This document shows, piece by piece, positions 17,229-27,358 of a stretch of 64,000 nt of DNA; position 1 is the first letter of the stretch, and each line of letters starts with the position of its first letter. A model generated the notes under the pieces. That model saw only the letters and a program-made list of their open reading frames with translations, was not told the origin of the DNA and did no database searches. This DNA is from Virgibacillus proomii (GTDB taxonomy: Bacteria > Bacillota > Bacilli > Bacillales > Amphibacillaceae), in NCBI RefSeq assembly GCF_900162615.1, contig NZ_FUFN01000010.1:1804149-1868148 (forward strand). Direction: 5' to 3'. A program made the position numbers and the translations under genes.

Positions 17229-18227
17229 TTGGTAGAGGAAGTTCTTTCGCAACATGAAATAGATGCACTCTTATCAGCGATATCATCCGGTGAGATGGAC
17301 GCAGAGGAGCTAAAAAAAGAAGAAAAAGAAAAGAAAGTTCGTGTTTATGACTTTAAACGAGCGTTACGTTTTTCCAAGGATCAAATTCGCAGTATTTCTC
17401 GGATTCATGAGAATTATGCTAGATTATTAACAACTTTTTTCTCAGCGAAGTTAAGGACCTATGTGAATATTACAGTAGCATCTGTTGACCAAATTCCATA
17501 CGAAGAATTTATTCGCTCGGTACCGAAAATGACGATTTTAAATACATATAGTGTCCAGCCGTTAGAGGGTAGGATCGTCATGGAAATCAATCCTAATATT
17601 GCCTATGCCATGCTTGATCGCACGCTAGGTGGAAAAGGTGTTAGTTTTAATAAGGTAGAGAATTTAACTGAGATTGAGACGATTTTAATGTCGCAGCTTT
17701 TTGAAAAAGCAAATGTTAAATTGCAGGAAGCATGGTCTTCTATCGTAGAAATTGACCCAATACTTGAGGATTTTGAAGTGAACCCGCAATTCCTGCAAAT
17801 GGTTGCACCGAATGAAACGGTTGTTGTCGTATCATTAAATACCGCAATTGGTGAAGCTAGTGGCATGATTAATATCTGTATACCTCATATTGTGCTGGAA
17901 CCCATTATTTCGAAACTGTCCGTTCATTATTGGATGGAGACAGCTGGAAAAGAAAGAGATGAAGAAGCTTATCAAAAGCTTTCAAAAAATATTCAAACAG
18001 CAGAAGTGGAAGTAAAAGCTATTTTAGGAGAAGCAACAATAACCATTGACGAGTTCCTAAAACTAAGCAAAGAAGATGTAATAGGCTTGGACAGGGAAAT
18101 TGATAGTCCATTAACATTCGTAGTAAATAATGAACCAAAATTCCTTGCACAACCAGGTACATATAAAAATAAAATGTCCGTTCAGATATTAGAGGATGTT
18201 AAGGGGGGAAATGAAGATGGGGAATGA
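17229..18227 (+). CDS. fliM: Flagellar motor switch protein FliM
   Basis: C-ring protein that binds CheY-P and passes the signal to FliG. About 332 aa from TTG 17229, spaced correctly from GGAGGTGAT (17215-17223). N-terminal CheY-binding peptide LSQHEIDALLSAI, middle CheC-like domain with YDFKRALRFSKDQIRSISRI and PYEEFIRSVPKMTI, and C-terminal SpoA domain (FLKLSKEDVIGLDREIDSPL) are collinear with B. subtilis FliM. The last bases overlap the start of fliY. Confidence 0.95.
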   Translation: MVEEVLSQHEIDALLSAISSGEMDAEELKKEEKEKKVRVYDFKRALRFSKDQIRSISRIHENYARLLTTFFSAKLRTYVNITVASVDQIPYEEFIRSVPKMTILNTYSVQPLEGRIVMEINPNIAYAMLDRTLGGKGVSFNKVENLTEIETILMSQLFEKANVKLQEAWSSIVEIDPILEDFEVNPQFLQMVAPNETVVVVSLNTAIGEASGMINICIPHIVLEPIISKLSVHYWMETAGKERDEEAYQKLSKNIQTAEVEVKAILGEATITIDEFLKLSKEDVIGLDREIDSPLTFVVNNEPKFLAQPGTYKNKMSVQILEDVKGGNEDGE

Positions 18228-19338
18228 CGAGAAGCTATCTCAAGATGAGATTGATGCACTTTTAAACGTAAGTGCAGATGACGAGGAAACTACATCATCT
18301 TCAACAAACCAATATTTATCAACGATAGAAGTAGATACTTTAGGTGAAATAGGTAATATTTCGTTTGGCAGCTCAGCAACAACGTTATCAACGTTATTAA
18401 ATCAAAAGGTAGAAATAACGACACCACAGGTTTCTGTGATGGCCCAAGAAGAGTTAAAAAACTTTACATTTGAGCCAGTTAGTGTTCAAGTCAATTATTT
18501 AGAAGGGTTTTCCGGAAAGAATGTCTTCGTTATTAAATCTGAGGATGCTGCTATCATTTCTGATATTATGCTTGGCGGCGATGGAACAAATCCAACTGAA
18601 GAATTAAATGAAATTCATTTAAGTGCTGTCCAAGAGGCGATGAATCAAATGATGGGGGCAGCTGCAACAAGTATGTCTACGATATTTAATAAGCGTGTAG
18701 ACATATCACCGCCAACCATTCACATAGAAGATCCTGAACAGGAATCAACCTCTGTTTTAGGTGAAGATCCATTTGTTAAAGTAGCATTTCAATTAAAGGT
18801 TGGTAATTTAATCGATTCAACCATTTTTCAGTTAATGCCAATCGGATTTGCTAAAGATCTAGTAGATCAATTGATGAATGGTGAAACAGTTGAAGAGGAA
18901 TTAGATGTGGCTTTGAAGGAAGCGGAGGTGCCTATGTTGCAACAAGAAGATCAGCCTGTGGATACAAAACAAAAAGACGAGCCACAGTTTTTAGGAGATC
19001 GTACGATAACGCAACAAAAGAAGGTACAGCAAGCTGATTTTACTCCATTCGAACCGGTTACATTGAATAAGACAAAACAGCGAAACTTGGATATGCTTTT
19101 AGATATTCCATTAAAAGTTACTGTGGAGCTCGGGCGTACCAAGCGAACGATTAAGGATATATTAGATTTATCACAAGGATCGATTGTAGAACTGGATAAG
19201 TTAGCAGGGGAACCGGTAGATATTTTAGTGAATGAAAAACCGATAGCTATTGGAGAAGTAGTTGTTATTGATGAAAATTTTGGAGTTCGAGTGACAGATA
19301 TTTTAAGTCCGTCTGACAGGATAAAAAAATTAAAATAA
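18217..19338 (+). CDS. fliY: Flagellar switch phosphatase FliY
   Basis: C-ring protein combining a FliN-type domain with a CheC-type CheY-P phosphatase. About 373 aa. N-terminal CheY-binding peptide KLSQDEIDALLNV, a CheC-like region with LGEIGNISFGSSATTLSTLL and VQEAMNQMMGAAATSMSTIF (two phosphatase motifs), a Gln/Asp-rich linker, and a C-terminal FliN/SpoA domain (LLDIPLKVTVELGRTKRTIK). AAGGGGGGAA (18201-18210) suits ATG 18217 best; ATG 18211 is too close. Confidence 0.94.
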   Translation: MGNDEKLSQDEIDALLNVSADDEETTSSSTNQYLSTIEVDTLGEIGNISFGSSATTLSTLLNQKVEITTPQVSVMAQEELKNFTFEPVSVQVNYLEGFSGKNVFVIKSEDAAIISDIMLGGDGTNPTEELNEIHLSAVQEAMNQMMGAAATSMSTIFNKRVDISPPTIHIEDPEQESTSVLGEDPFVKVAFQLKVGNLIDSTIFQLMPIGFAKDLVDQLMNGETVEEELDVALKEAEVPMLQQEDQPVDTKQKDEPQFLGDRTITQQKKVQQADFTPFEPVTLNKTKQRNLDMLLDIPLKVTVELGRTKRTIKDILDLSQGSIVELDKLAGEPVDILVNEKPIAIGEVVVIDENFGVRVTDILSPSDRIKKLK

Positions 19339-19367
19339 ACATCAGTTCTTAGGGAGGATTTGTTTTT

Positions 19368-19730
19368 ATGGGAAATCGTATTTTAATAGTAGATGATGCA
19401 GCATTTATGCGAATGATGATTAAAGATATTTTATCGAAAAATGGGTATGAGGTAGTTGGTGAAGCACAAGATGGAGCGCAGGCAGTAGAAAAATACAAGG
19501 AATTAACACCTGATTTAGTTACAATGGATATTACGATGCCGGAAAAAGATGGAATCACGGCGTTAAAGGAAATACTTGCAAGTGACCCACAGGCAAAAAT
19601 TATTATGTGCTCTGCAATGGGGCAACAAGCTATGGTAATTGATGCAATCCAGGCAGGAGCTAAGGATTTTATTGTCAAGCCATTCCAAGCCGATCGAGTG
19701 ATTGAAGCGATTCAAAAGGCATTGAGCTAA
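19368..19730 (+). CDS. cheY: Chemotaxis response regulator CheY
   Basis: Single-domain receiver phosphorylated by CheA; CheY-P binds FliM/FliY at the switch. 120 aa. Acidic pocket VDDAAFMRMM (Asp 9-10 region), phospho-acceptor Asp in LVTMDITMPEKDG (about residue 54), Thr/Ser in IIMCSAMGQQ and Lys in FIVKPFQ are present. GGGAGG precedes ATG 19368. Located inside the fla/che operon as in B. subtilis. Confidence 0.96.
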   Translation: MGNRILIVDDAAFMRMMIKDILSKNGYEVVGEAQDGAQAVEKYKELTPDLVTMDITMPEKDGITALKEILASDPQAKIIMCSAMGQQAMVIDAIQAGAKDFIVKPFQADRVIEAIQKALS

Positions 19731-19740
19731 AAGTGAGTGA

Positions 19741-20403
19741 ATGATATTGAATAAATCGTTACGTATGTATGGTATTAGCTTACTTAGTTTGCTTCTACTT
19801 CTGTTTTGTTTCGAAATAGAAGTAGAAGCAGCACCTAAAACGGTTAATGATTGTATTAAAGAAGCTGATTGTGAACCATCTGAAGAGAAACCGATAGATA
19901 AGGACAAGGAATCATCCAAACTTGTAAATGAAAAAGCAGAAACAACACCTCTATGGTTAAATTTTATCAAACTAATTATTGTTTTATTTCTGATTTTAGG
20001 TTTAATCTATGCTTTTTTAAAGTTTTTAAAAAAGAAGAACGCTATGTTTCATCAAGTAAAGGCGTTAGAAAACCTCGGTGGCATATCGGTAGGACAAAAT
20101 AAATCACTACAAATTGTACGGGTTGGTAGTAAATTTTATTTAATTGGAGTTGGCGATAATGTTGAGCTGCTTCAAGAAATCGATGATGATACACTTATCG
20201 GGGAATTAGCGAAAGATGATGCAATGGACACCATCCCTTTTGCTTTATTTCGAAAAAAGAAAGATCAAAAAGGAGAACAACAGCAAAACACAAATACAAC
20301 GACAGCTTTTAAGAAGCAGTTTATGAATGAACTGGACAAACTAAAGGAGAACCGTAATAAAATGATTCAGGAGTACAAACAGAAGGAAGATCAAAATGAA
20401 TGA
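19741..20403 (+). CDS. fliO: Flagellar export protein FliO (FliZ)
   Basis: Membrane chaperone for assembly of the FliP/FliQ/FliR export gate. 220 aa. An N-terminal signal-like hydrophobic stretch (about 10-25, ending VEAAPK) is followed by an extracytoplasmic acidic loop with a Cys pair (DCIKEADCEP), a membrane helix near 75-95, and the cytosolic FliO domain (VKALENLGGISVGQNKSLQI, then VGSKFYLIGVGDNVELLQEI). The stop overlaps fliP by eight bases. It corresponds to B. subtilis fliZ/fliO. Confidence 0.9.
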   Translation: MILNKSLRMYGISLLSLLLLLFCFEIEVEAAPKTVNDCIKEADCEPSEEKPIDKDKESSKLVNEKAETTPLWLNFIKLIIVLFLILGLIYAFLKFLKKKNAMFHQVKALENLGGISVGQNKSLQIVRVGSKFYLIGVGDNVELLQEIDDDTLIGELAKDDAMDTIPFALFRKKKDQKGEQQQNTNTTTAFKKQFMNELDKLKENRNKMIQEYKQKEDQNE

Positions 20404-21061
20404 ATTTGTAGATATGTTTTCCAGTTCTGATCCAGAAAATATATCGATATCGGTAAAGCTTATTTTATTATTAACTGTTCTGACCTTAGCTCCTAGTATA
20501 TTAATCTTAATGACAAGCTTTACGAGAATTATTATCGTCTTATCGTTTGTTCGTACGTCACTTGCGACTCAGCAAATGCCGCCGAATCAAGTACTAATAG
20601 GCTTAGCTTTATTTCTTACCTTCTTTATTATGGCACCGATATTTAATGAGGTTTATGAGCAGTCATTACAGCCGTTATTTGCAGAGGAAATTACACTAGA
20701 TGAGGCGTATGAAGAAGCGAGCATTCCGATTAAAGAGTTTATGGCAGAGCATACCAGGCAAAAGGATTTAGCACTATTTATGAATTATGCTGAACTGGAG
20801 CGTCCAGAGACAGTGGAAGATATTCCCTTAACTACCTTAGTTCCTGCATTTGCCATTAGTGAGCTGAAAACAGCGTTTCAAATGGGATTTATGATCTTTG
20901 TTCCGTTTTTGATTATTGATATGGCTGTTGCCAGTGTATTGATGTCAATGGGGATGATGATGCTTCCTCCAGTTATGATATCCTTGCCTTTTAAAATCTT
21001 GTTGTTTGTTCTCGTAGATGGCTGGTATTTAATTACACATTCATTGCTTGATAGCTTTTAA
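20396..21061 (+). CDS. fliP: Flagellar export gate protein FliP
   Basis: Core pore subunit of the flagellar type III export gate. 221 aa, four membrane helices. The signatures TSFTRIIIVLSFVRTSLATQ, FVPFLIIDMAVASVLMSMGM and MMLPPVMISLPFKILLFVLV define the family. It starts within the end of fliO. A 130-base gap follows before fliQ; I see no terminator in it. Confidence 0.96.
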   Translation: MNEFVDMFSSSDPENISISVKLILLLTVLTLAPSILILMTSFTRIIIVLSFVRTSLATQQMPPNQVLIGLALFLTFFIMAPIFNEVYEQSLQPLFAEEITLDEAYEEASIPIKEFMAEHTRQKDLALFMNYAELERPETVEDIPLTTLVPAFAISELKTAFQMGFMIFVPFLIIDMAVASVLMSMGMMMLPPVMISLPFKILLFVLVDGWYLITHSLLDSF

Positions 21062-21191
21062 CCAATCATTCTCTAAAGCTATTCATCTTTTATTCTGTCC
21101 TCTTCGAGAATCGCGCAAGGAAGTTTATTATTAGCTTGCTGATTAGACGGTAGCTGAACCTTAGCCATAGAAAGAAGGAGGCTGTTGTAAT

Positions 21192-21461
21192 ATGAGCAGT
21201 GAGTTTGTATTAACTCTTGCAGAAAAAGGTGTATATACCATTCTATTGGTCACAGGGCCTTTACTAATACTCGCATTAGGTGTCGGCCTTTTAGTCAGCA
21301 TTTTTCAGGCGACAACACAAATCCAAGAGCAGACATTGGCGTTTATCCCTAAAATTGTTGCTGTACTAATTGGATTAGTTGTTTTTGGACCTTGGATGCT
21401 GTCCGTACTCGTAGAATTTACTTCCGATCTGTTTCAAAATATAAATCAGTTTGTAGGGTAA
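21192..21461 (+). CDS. fliQ: Flagellar export gate protein FliQ
   Basis: Small two-helix subunit of the export gate. 89 aa. ILLVTGPLLILALGVGLLVS is helix one, the loop FQATTQIQEQTLAFIPKIVA carries the conserved family motif, and helix two follows. AAGAAGGAGGC precedes ATG 21192. fliR starts directly after the stop. Confidence 0.95.
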   Translation: MSSEFVLTLAEKGVYTILLVTGPLLILALGVGLLVSIFQATTQIQEQTLAFIPKIVAVLIGLVVFGPWMLSVLVEFTSDLFQNINQFVG

Positions 21462-22244
21462 ATGATGTTAGAAATAATAAATATAAATAGCATTCCTGTA
21501 TTTTTACTTGTTTTTGTAAGAGTGTTGGCGTTTTTCATCGTAATGCCACTTTTTTCTTACCGTACCATTCCAACACCTTTTAAAATAGGGATTAGTTTTT
21601 TCCTGGCATATCTATTGTTTTATACGGTTGACGCACCAACCTTAACAATAGATTTAACTTATTTGCTATTGGTGTTTAAAGAAGTTTTAATAGGACTATT
21701 AATCGGTTTAATGGCTTATATTATTTTATCAGCTGTGCAAATCGCCGGAGGCTTCATTGATTTTCAAATGGGATTTGCCATCGCCAATGTGATTGACCCA
21801 CAAACTGGAGCGCAAAGTCCGTTAACCGGGCAATATTTCTATATTATTGCGCTACTATTTTTATTATCGGTAAATGGTCATCATATTTTAATAGATGGGA
21901 TCGTAAATAGCTATCAATTTATTCCAATCGACCAATTCCTGCCTTTACAAGATGAATCGATTGTGAATTACATTATCGATAGTTTTAATCATATGTTTCT
22001 GATTGCTTTTCAAATTGCAATCCCAATTGTTGGCTGTCTATTTCTAGTTGATGTAGCTTTAGGCATTATTGCAAGAACCGTACCGCAATTAAATGTATTT
22101 GTTGTTGGTTTGCCTCTAAAAATAATGGTTAGTTTTATTGTGTTGTTGTTTTTTATGAGTTTATACGTCATTTTAGTTAAAAACTTATTTGAAATTATGT
22201 TTGATACTATTCGTACGCTAATGCAGTTATTCGGAGGTGGCTAA
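21462..22244 (+). CDS. fliR: Flagellar export gate protein FliR
   Basis: Membrane subunit completing the FliP-FliQ-FliR pore. 260 aa with about six hydrophobic helices. Conserved segments include RVLAFFIVMPLFSYRTIP, GFIDFQMGFAIANVIDPQTG and VPQLNVFVVGLPLKIMVSF. ATG follows the fliQ stop without spacing, suggesting coupling, and the last bases carry the flhB ribosome site (GGAGGTGG). Confidence 0.95.
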   Translation: MMLEIININSIPVFLLVFVRVLAFFIVMPLFSYRTIPTPFKIGISFFLAYLLFYTVDAPTLTIDLTYLLLVFKEVLIGLLIGLMAYIILSAVQIAGGFIDFQMGFAIANVIDPQTGAQSPLTGQYFYIIALLFLLSVNGHHILIDGIVNSYQFIPIDQFLPLQDESIVNYIIDSFNHMFLIAFQIAIPIVGCLFLVDVALGIIARTVPQLNVFVVGLPLKIMVSFIVLLFFMSLYVILVKNLFEIMFDTIRTLMQLFGGG

Positions 22245-22245
22245 C

Positions 22246-23325
22246 TTGCAACTTAAGATGAATTTGCAGTTTTTTGCAGGTGAGAAAACAGAAAGGGCTA
22301 CTCCGAAAAAACGTCAAGATGAACGAAAAAAAGGGAAGGTTGCCAAAAGTCAAGACGTTAATACAGCTTTTTTACTGTTGTTTACGTTTATCATATTATT
22401 TTCGTTTGGAAATTTCATGAAGGAAACGATGACTTCCTTATATAAACATACATTTACAGAATTTATCCATTGGGAAGTAACAGAAAAAACCGTTCAGCAA
22501 ATTTTTTCAGGAGCTACGCTGGAAGTAGCTAAAATGTTAGCTCCTATAATGATCATAGCCATTATTGCAGCATTAGCGGCAAATTTTTTGCAAATTGGCT
22601 TCTTATTTACAACAGAACCACTTAAATTTGACTTGAAGAAGATTGACCCGATCCAAGGAGCAAAACGGATTTTTTCTATTCGTGCACTTGTTGAGCTTCT
22701 AAAGTCATTATTAAAAATCGTAAGTATTGGTGTAGCGACGTTTGCCGTTATTTGGTTTTATAAAGATGATATGATGATGACGGCCTTCAAAACCCCTGAA
22801 GCGTCATTAGGTTTTTTCGGGAAAGTAACGATCACTATGGGAATAACAGTGATTATTTTATTATTGTTTTTAGCTGTATTTGATTATGCTTATCAACGAT
22901 ACGATTACGAGAAAAATATGAGAATGTCAAAGCAAGATATAAAAGATGAATATAAGAATATGGAAGGAGACCCACTCATTAAATCAAAGATAAAAGAAAG
23001 ACAAAGACAAATGGCAACACGCAGAATGATGAGTGAAGTTCCTCATGCAGATGTTATCATTACAAACCCTACGCATATTGCAATTGCTATTAAGTATGAT
23101 GAGGAAAAAGCTTCTGCACCATATGTTGTCGCTAAAGGGGTAGACGATGTCGCTCAAAAGATAAAAGAAATCGCCAAAAAAAATGACATCATCATGGTGG
23201 AAAATAAACCTTTAGCGCGCTCTTTATATCGAGCAATAGATGTTGGTGATATGATACCTGAAGTATTTTTTCAGGCGGTTGCCGAAATATTGGCATATGT
23301 ATATAAGTTAGAGAAAAAAGTTTAA
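22246..23325 (+). CDS. flhB: Flagellar export specificity switch protein FlhB
   Basis: Export gate membrane protein whose self-cleavage, triggered via FliK, switches export from hook to filament subunits. About 359 aa from TTG 22246 (MQLKMNLQFFAGEKTERATP aligns with B. subtilis), placed after GGAGGTGG. Four membrane helices precede the cytosolic domain. The autocleavage motif NPTH is present in DVIITNPTHIAIAIKY (near 268-271). Confidence 0.96.
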   Translation: MQLKMNLQFFAGEKTERATPKKRQDERKKGKVAKSQDVNTAFLLLFTFIILFSFGNFMKETMTSLYKHTFTEFIHWEVTEKTVQQIFSGATLEVAKMLAPIMIIAIIAALAANFLQIGFLFTTEPLKFDLKKIDPIQGAKRIFSIRALVELLKSLLKIVSIGVATFAVIWFYKDDMMMTAFKTPEASLGFFGKVTITMGITVIILLLFLAVFDYAYQRYDYEKNMRMSKQDIKDEYKNMEGDPLIKSKIKERQRQMATRRMMSEVPHADVIITNPTHIAIAIKYDEEKASAPYVVAKGVDDVAQKIKEIAKKNDIIMVENKPLARSLYRAIDVGDMIPEVFFQAVAEILAYVYKLEKKV

Positions 23326-23344
23326 GCAATAAGGAGAGACCCCG

Positions 23345-25378
23345 ATGAAAGCAAGAGACCTATCCGTACTATTAGGCGTCATTTTAATTATTATTATGTT
23401 AATTGTTCCATTGCCTGGATGGCTGTTAAGTGTATTAATACTTTGCAATATCTCATTAGCTCTCATCGTTATCTTAGTTTCGATGAACACACATGAAGCA
23501 CTGCAATTTTCCGTCTTTCCTACCCTGTTATTATTACTAACTTTATTTCGCTTAGGATTAAATGTTTCCACAACAAGGTCGATTTTATCAGAAGCTGATG
23601 CCGGCGGTGTTGTCGACACGTTTGGCTCCTTTGTAATTGGGGGTAATCCATTAGTTGGTTTTGTCGTTTTCGTTATTTTAGTCATTATCCAATTTCTCGT
23701 TATTACAAAAGGAGCTGAACGTGTTTCCGAAGTGGCTGCTCGTTTTACATTAGACGCTATGCCTGGAAAACAGATGAGTATCGATGCAGATTTAAATGCA
23801 GGCTTAATTTCGGAACAACAGGCAAAAAAACGGCGAGAAAAAGTTGAAAAGGAAGCAGACTTTCACGGATCCATGGATGGGGCGAGTAAATTTGTTAAAG
23901 GGGATGCAATTGCCGGAATCATTATCGTTCTTATCAATATTGTTTTTGGTTTAATTATCGGTATGGTACAAATGGACATGTCTTTCCAAGAAGCCATTAA
24001 TACGTTTATGCGTCTTACGGTTGGTGACGGATTAGTAAGTCAAATTCCAGCATTATTAATCTCTACTGCCACCGGTATTGTCGTAACAAGAACTGCTGGA
24101 GAAGGAAATCTGGGAGAAGACGTTTCAGGACAATTGTTGCAATATCCGAAGCTATTATTCATTGCTGCAGGAACCATATTTTTACTTGGCTTAACACCAA
24201 TTAATTTCTTTTTAACTACGATTATTGCCGGACTATTAGCATTGAGCGGCTATCTCTTATTAAAGCAAACGCAGGTAGTAGAGGAGCCAACAGATGAGGA
24301 GAACGATCAAACCGAAAGTGAAGTAATGAAATCTCCGGAGAATGTTGTCCATTTGTTAAATTTGGACCCAATTGAATTTGAGTTCGGTTATTCATTGATT
24401 CCGTTAGCAGATGCCAATCAAGGCGGAGATTTGCTCGATCGGATTGTGATGATTCGTAGACAGTTAGCCATTGAATTAGGTATTGTCATTCCAGTCGTTC
24501 GGATTCGTGATAATATTCAACTGCAACCAAACGAATATCGCTTAAAAATAAAAGGGAATGAAGTTGCATCTGGTGAGCTGCTTCTTGATCATTATTTAGC
24601 AATGGCACCAGATATAGAAGATGACGACTTGGAAGGAATCGACACGAACGAACCTGCATTTGGCTTACCTGCAAAATGGATAACAGAAGAGTTAAAAGAT
24701 GAAGCAGAATTATCGGGCTATACGGTGGTTGATCCTCCATCTGTCGTATCCACACATTTAACGGAAACGATTAAAAAACATGCGCATGAGCTCTTAGGCC
24801 GAGAAGAAACGAAGCAATTAATTGATCATCTAAAAGAAAGCTATCCAATATTAGTAGAGGAAGTTACTCCAGAACCATTATCCATAGGTGATATTCAGAA
24901 AGTGTTGGCAAAGTTATTAAAAGAAAGAGTATCTATTCGTAATTTGCCGATTATCTTTGAAATACTTGCTGACTTTGCTAAATTAACAAACGATACGGAT
25001 TTGCTTACGGAATATGTTCGTCAAGCACTCTCTAGCCAAATTACAAAGCAGTACACAGAGGATAATCAATCCCTAAAAGTAGTCACTTTATCACCAAAAG
25101 CTGAAAAAGCAATAGCTGAAAGTATTCAACAGACAGAGCACGGTAGTTTTTTATCGATGGATCCGGAATTACAACAACAGTTAATCAAACAGATGAAGGA
25201 AGAAGTAGAACGGCTGACGCTTCAAGAGGAAACAGCAATTTTATTATGCTCACCCGCTGTTCGCATGTATGTAAGACAGTTGTTAGACCGCTTTTTACCA
25301 AATGTTGTTGTCCTATCCTATAATGAACTGGAGCCTGATGTTCAGGTACAAAGTGTCGGGGTGGTGAATATCGCATGA
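23345..25378 (+). CDS. flhA: Flagellar export protein FlhA
   Basis: Nonameric export gate component: about eight membrane helices (1-310) and a large cytosolic domain that docks chaperone-substrate complexes. 677 aa, same as B. subtilis. The FHIPEP signature region is represented by RLGLNVSTTRSILSEADAGG, and VSEVAARFTLDAMPGKQMSI follows. The C-terminal half contains EFEFGYSLIPLADANQGGDL and RNLPIIFEILADFA. The stop overlaps the flhF ATG (ATGA). Confidence 0.97.
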   Translation: MKARDLSVLLGVILIIIMLIVPLPGWLLSVLILCNISLALIVILVSMNTHEALQFSVFPTLLLLLTLFRLGLNVSTTRSILSEADAGGVVDTFGSFVIGGNPLVGFVVFVILVIIQFLVITKGAERVSEVAARFTLDAMPGKQMSIDADLNAGLISEQQAKKRREKVEKEADFHGSMDGASKFVKGDAIAGIIIVLINIVFGLIIGMVQMDMSFQEAINTFMRLTVGDGLVSQIPALLISTATGIVVTRTAGEGNLGEDVSGQLLQYPKLLFIAAGTIFLLGLTPINFFLTTIIAGLLALSGYLLLKQTQVVEEPTDEENDQTESEVMKSPENVVHLLNLDPIEFEFGYSLIPLADANQGGDLLDRIVMIRRQLAIELGIVIPVVRIRDNIQLQPNEYRLKIKGNEVASGELLLDHYLAMAPDIEDDDLEGIDTNEPAFGLPAKWITEELKDEAELSGYTVVDPPSVVSTHLTETIKKHAHELLGREETKQLIDHLKESYPILVEEVTPEPLSIGDIQKVLAKLLKERVSIRNLPIIFEILADFAKLTNDTDLLTEYVRQALSSQITKQYTEDNQSLKVVTLSPKAEKAIAESIQQTEHGSFLSMDPELQQQLIKQMKEEVERLTLQEETAILLCSPAVRMYVRQLLDRFLPNVVVLSYNELEPDVQVQSVGVVNIA

Positions 25379-26493
25379 AGGTGAAGAAATATATTGCCGA
25401 TTCAATGCCGGAAGCAATGAAACAAATTCGGAAAGAACTCGGAACAGAAGCTGTTATATTACAAACGAGAAATATTAAAAGAGGCCGGTTTTTCGGACTG
25501 TTAAAAAAACAGCAAATTGAAGTCGTAGCTGTGAAAGATCCACAACCAGTAGTACCGAAAAAACAAGTGGTAACAGAAGATAAAGGATTACATAAGAATC
25601 AGATGGTGAAACCGACAGAAAATAGTAATCTGTTGAAGGAATTAGAGCAGGTAAAACAGCTTCTACATCAATCTGCCATTGAAACAATTACATATCCGGC
25701 TGATTATCAGCTGGTCTACCACTACTTACTGGATCAAGAAGTAGAGCAGCAGCTTGCGGCAAGCATTATCGAAGCTGTCATTGAATATCAGCAAAATAAG
25801 CAGCAAATGAATCGTCCATTCATTGTAAAACAAGTAGAAGAGGAAATAACGAAGCGACTGGAGAGGGTATCGTTTCAAGGTCTAACCTATAAAAATAAGC
25901 TTGTATATTTCGTCGGGCCAACTGGTGTTGGTAAAACGACAACAATTGCCAAAGTAGCAGCTAAAAGTAAGCTTGAGGACCGTAAGCGAGTGGCTTTAAT
26001 AACGGCTGACACGTATCGGATAGCAGCAGTTGAGCAGCTAAAGACATATGCTGATATATTACAGGTGCCAATTGAAGTCGTGTATACGAGAGCGGATTTT
26101 GAAGAAGCAATTAAAAAGTTCTCGGCATATGATGTCGTATTTATTGACACAGCTGGGCGTAATTTTCGTGAAGAAATGTATGTAAAACAGCTGCAGGCTG
26201 ATATTGGTATTGGAAGATCAGAGGGTGCAGATACGTATTTAGTGCTTTCCTTAACTGCAAAGCCTAAAGATATAACTGATATTTTTGATCGATTTAAACC
26301 GCTAAACATTACAGAGGTTATTTTCACCAAGATGGATGAAACGAGTCAGTTTGGCAGTATGTTGAATATCGCATTAAGGAAAAATATAGGTGTTGCTTAT
26401 ATCTCGAATGGACAAGACGTCCCGGAACATTTACTCAATCCCTCTTCACAGCTACTAGCGACATATGTAATGAGGGATGCTTATGAAAAATGA
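25375..26493 (+). CDS. flhF: SRP-type GTPase FlhF
   Basis: Signal-recognition-particle-like GTPase that sets number and place of flagella. 372 aa. N-terminal basic/natively variable B domain (1-100), N-domain helices, then the G domain with P-loop GPTGVGKTTTIAKVA near 180-195, TADTYRIAAVEQL, DTAGRNFRE and TKMDETSQFG. Starts inside the flhA stop and overlaps flhG, its regulator. Confidence 0.96.
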   Translation: MKVKKYIADSMPEAMKQIRKELGTEAVILQTRNIKRGRFFGLLKKQQIEVVAVKDPQPVVPKKQVVTEDKGLHKNQMVKPTENSNLLKELEQVKQLLHQSAIETITYPADYQLVYHYLLDQEVEQQLAASIIEAVIEYQQNKQQMNRPFIVKQVEEEITKRLERVSFQGLTYKNKLVYFVGPTGVGKTTTIAKVAAKSKLEDRKRVALITADTYRIAAVEQLKTYADILQVPIEVVYTRADFEEAIKKFSAYDVVFIDTAGRNFREEMYVKQLQADIGIGRSEGADTYLVLSLTAKPKDITDIFDRFKPLNITEVIFTKMDETSQFGSMLNIALRKNIGVAYISNGQDVPEHLLNPSSQLLATYVMRDAYEK

Positions 26494-27352
26494 CCAAGCA
26501 TCTGGATTAAGAAGAAGGTTACATCCAGCATTAAGTAAACAAAAACATGCCAAAACAGTCGCTGTGATTAGTGGCAAAGGTGGTGTCGGTAAGTCAAATA
26601 TAACCCTAAATCTCTCACTTGAATTATTAAATCAAAAGAAACGTGTACTCATCATCGATATGGATATTGGAATGGGGAATATTGACATTTTATTAGGCTT
26701 ACAGGTACAAAAAACAATTATCGATATGTTTGAGCGTCATCTTTCTATTCAAGAAATTATTGAAACAGGCCCAAATAATCTTCATTATGTGGCAGCTGGT
26801 TCCGGTTTATCGAATATTTTTTCCATGAATCAAGCAACAAAAGATTTTTTCTTTCAACAATATCAAACAATCATTCCAACATATGACTATATTATTTTTG
26901 ATATGGGTGCAGGAATTACCCAAGATACATTAACGTTTATTTTGGCTGCGGATGAATGTATCGTTATTACAACACCTGAACCAACTTCTATTACGGATGG
27001 ATACAGCATGATTAAGCACATTGTTTCCTACAATCCTTCGCTCCCGATTCAAGTGATCATGAATCGAAGCCAATCGGAGGCACAAGGAAGGAAGTCTTTG
27101 GAACGGTTTCAAGCGGTAGTTCGTCAATTTTTACAATTAGAAATAAAGCTCTTAGGTAGTTTACCTGAAGATAAAGCAGTGACGAAAGCAGTCATTAGAC
27201 AAACACCCTTTATTTTCCTTTATGAGCGAGCACCGATTACAAAAGCAATCAAACGACTTGTACTTACGTATATGGAGCAAGCATGTGGAGCAGAACAGAC
27301 AAACGTTTCATCCTTTTTAAACAAACTAAAACAATTATGGACAGAGAGGTAA
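26483..27352 (+). CDS. flhG: MinD-like ATPase FlhG (YlxH)
   Basis: Deviant-Walker ParA/MinD ATPase that activates FlhF GTPase and controls flagellar number and C-ring assembly. About 289 aa. N-terminal FlhF-activating basic/Gln segment (NDQASGLRRRL) precedes the deviant Walker A SGKGGVGKSNITLNLS (near 30-45). IIDMDIGMGNIDILLG and IIFDMGAGITQDTL follow, and the C-terminus carries a membrane-targeting-like helix. ATG 26483 fits GAGGGATG; ATG 26477 lies inside it. Start lies within flhF. Confidence 0.94.
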   Translation: MKNDQASGLRRRLHPALSKQKHAKTVAVISGKGGVGKSNITLNLSLELLNQKKRVLIIDMDIGMGNIDILLGLQVQKTIIDMFERHLSIQEIIETGPNNLHYVAAGSGLSNIFSMNQATKDFFFQQYQTIIPTYDYIIFDMGAGITQDTLTFILAADECIVITTPEPTSITDGYSMIKHIVSYNPSLPIQVIMNRSQSEAQGRKSLERFQAVVRQFLQLEIKLLGSLPEDKAVTKAVIRQTPFIFLYERAPITKAIKRLVLTYMEQACGAEQTNVSSFLNKLKQLWTER

Positions 27353-27358
27353 AGAAAG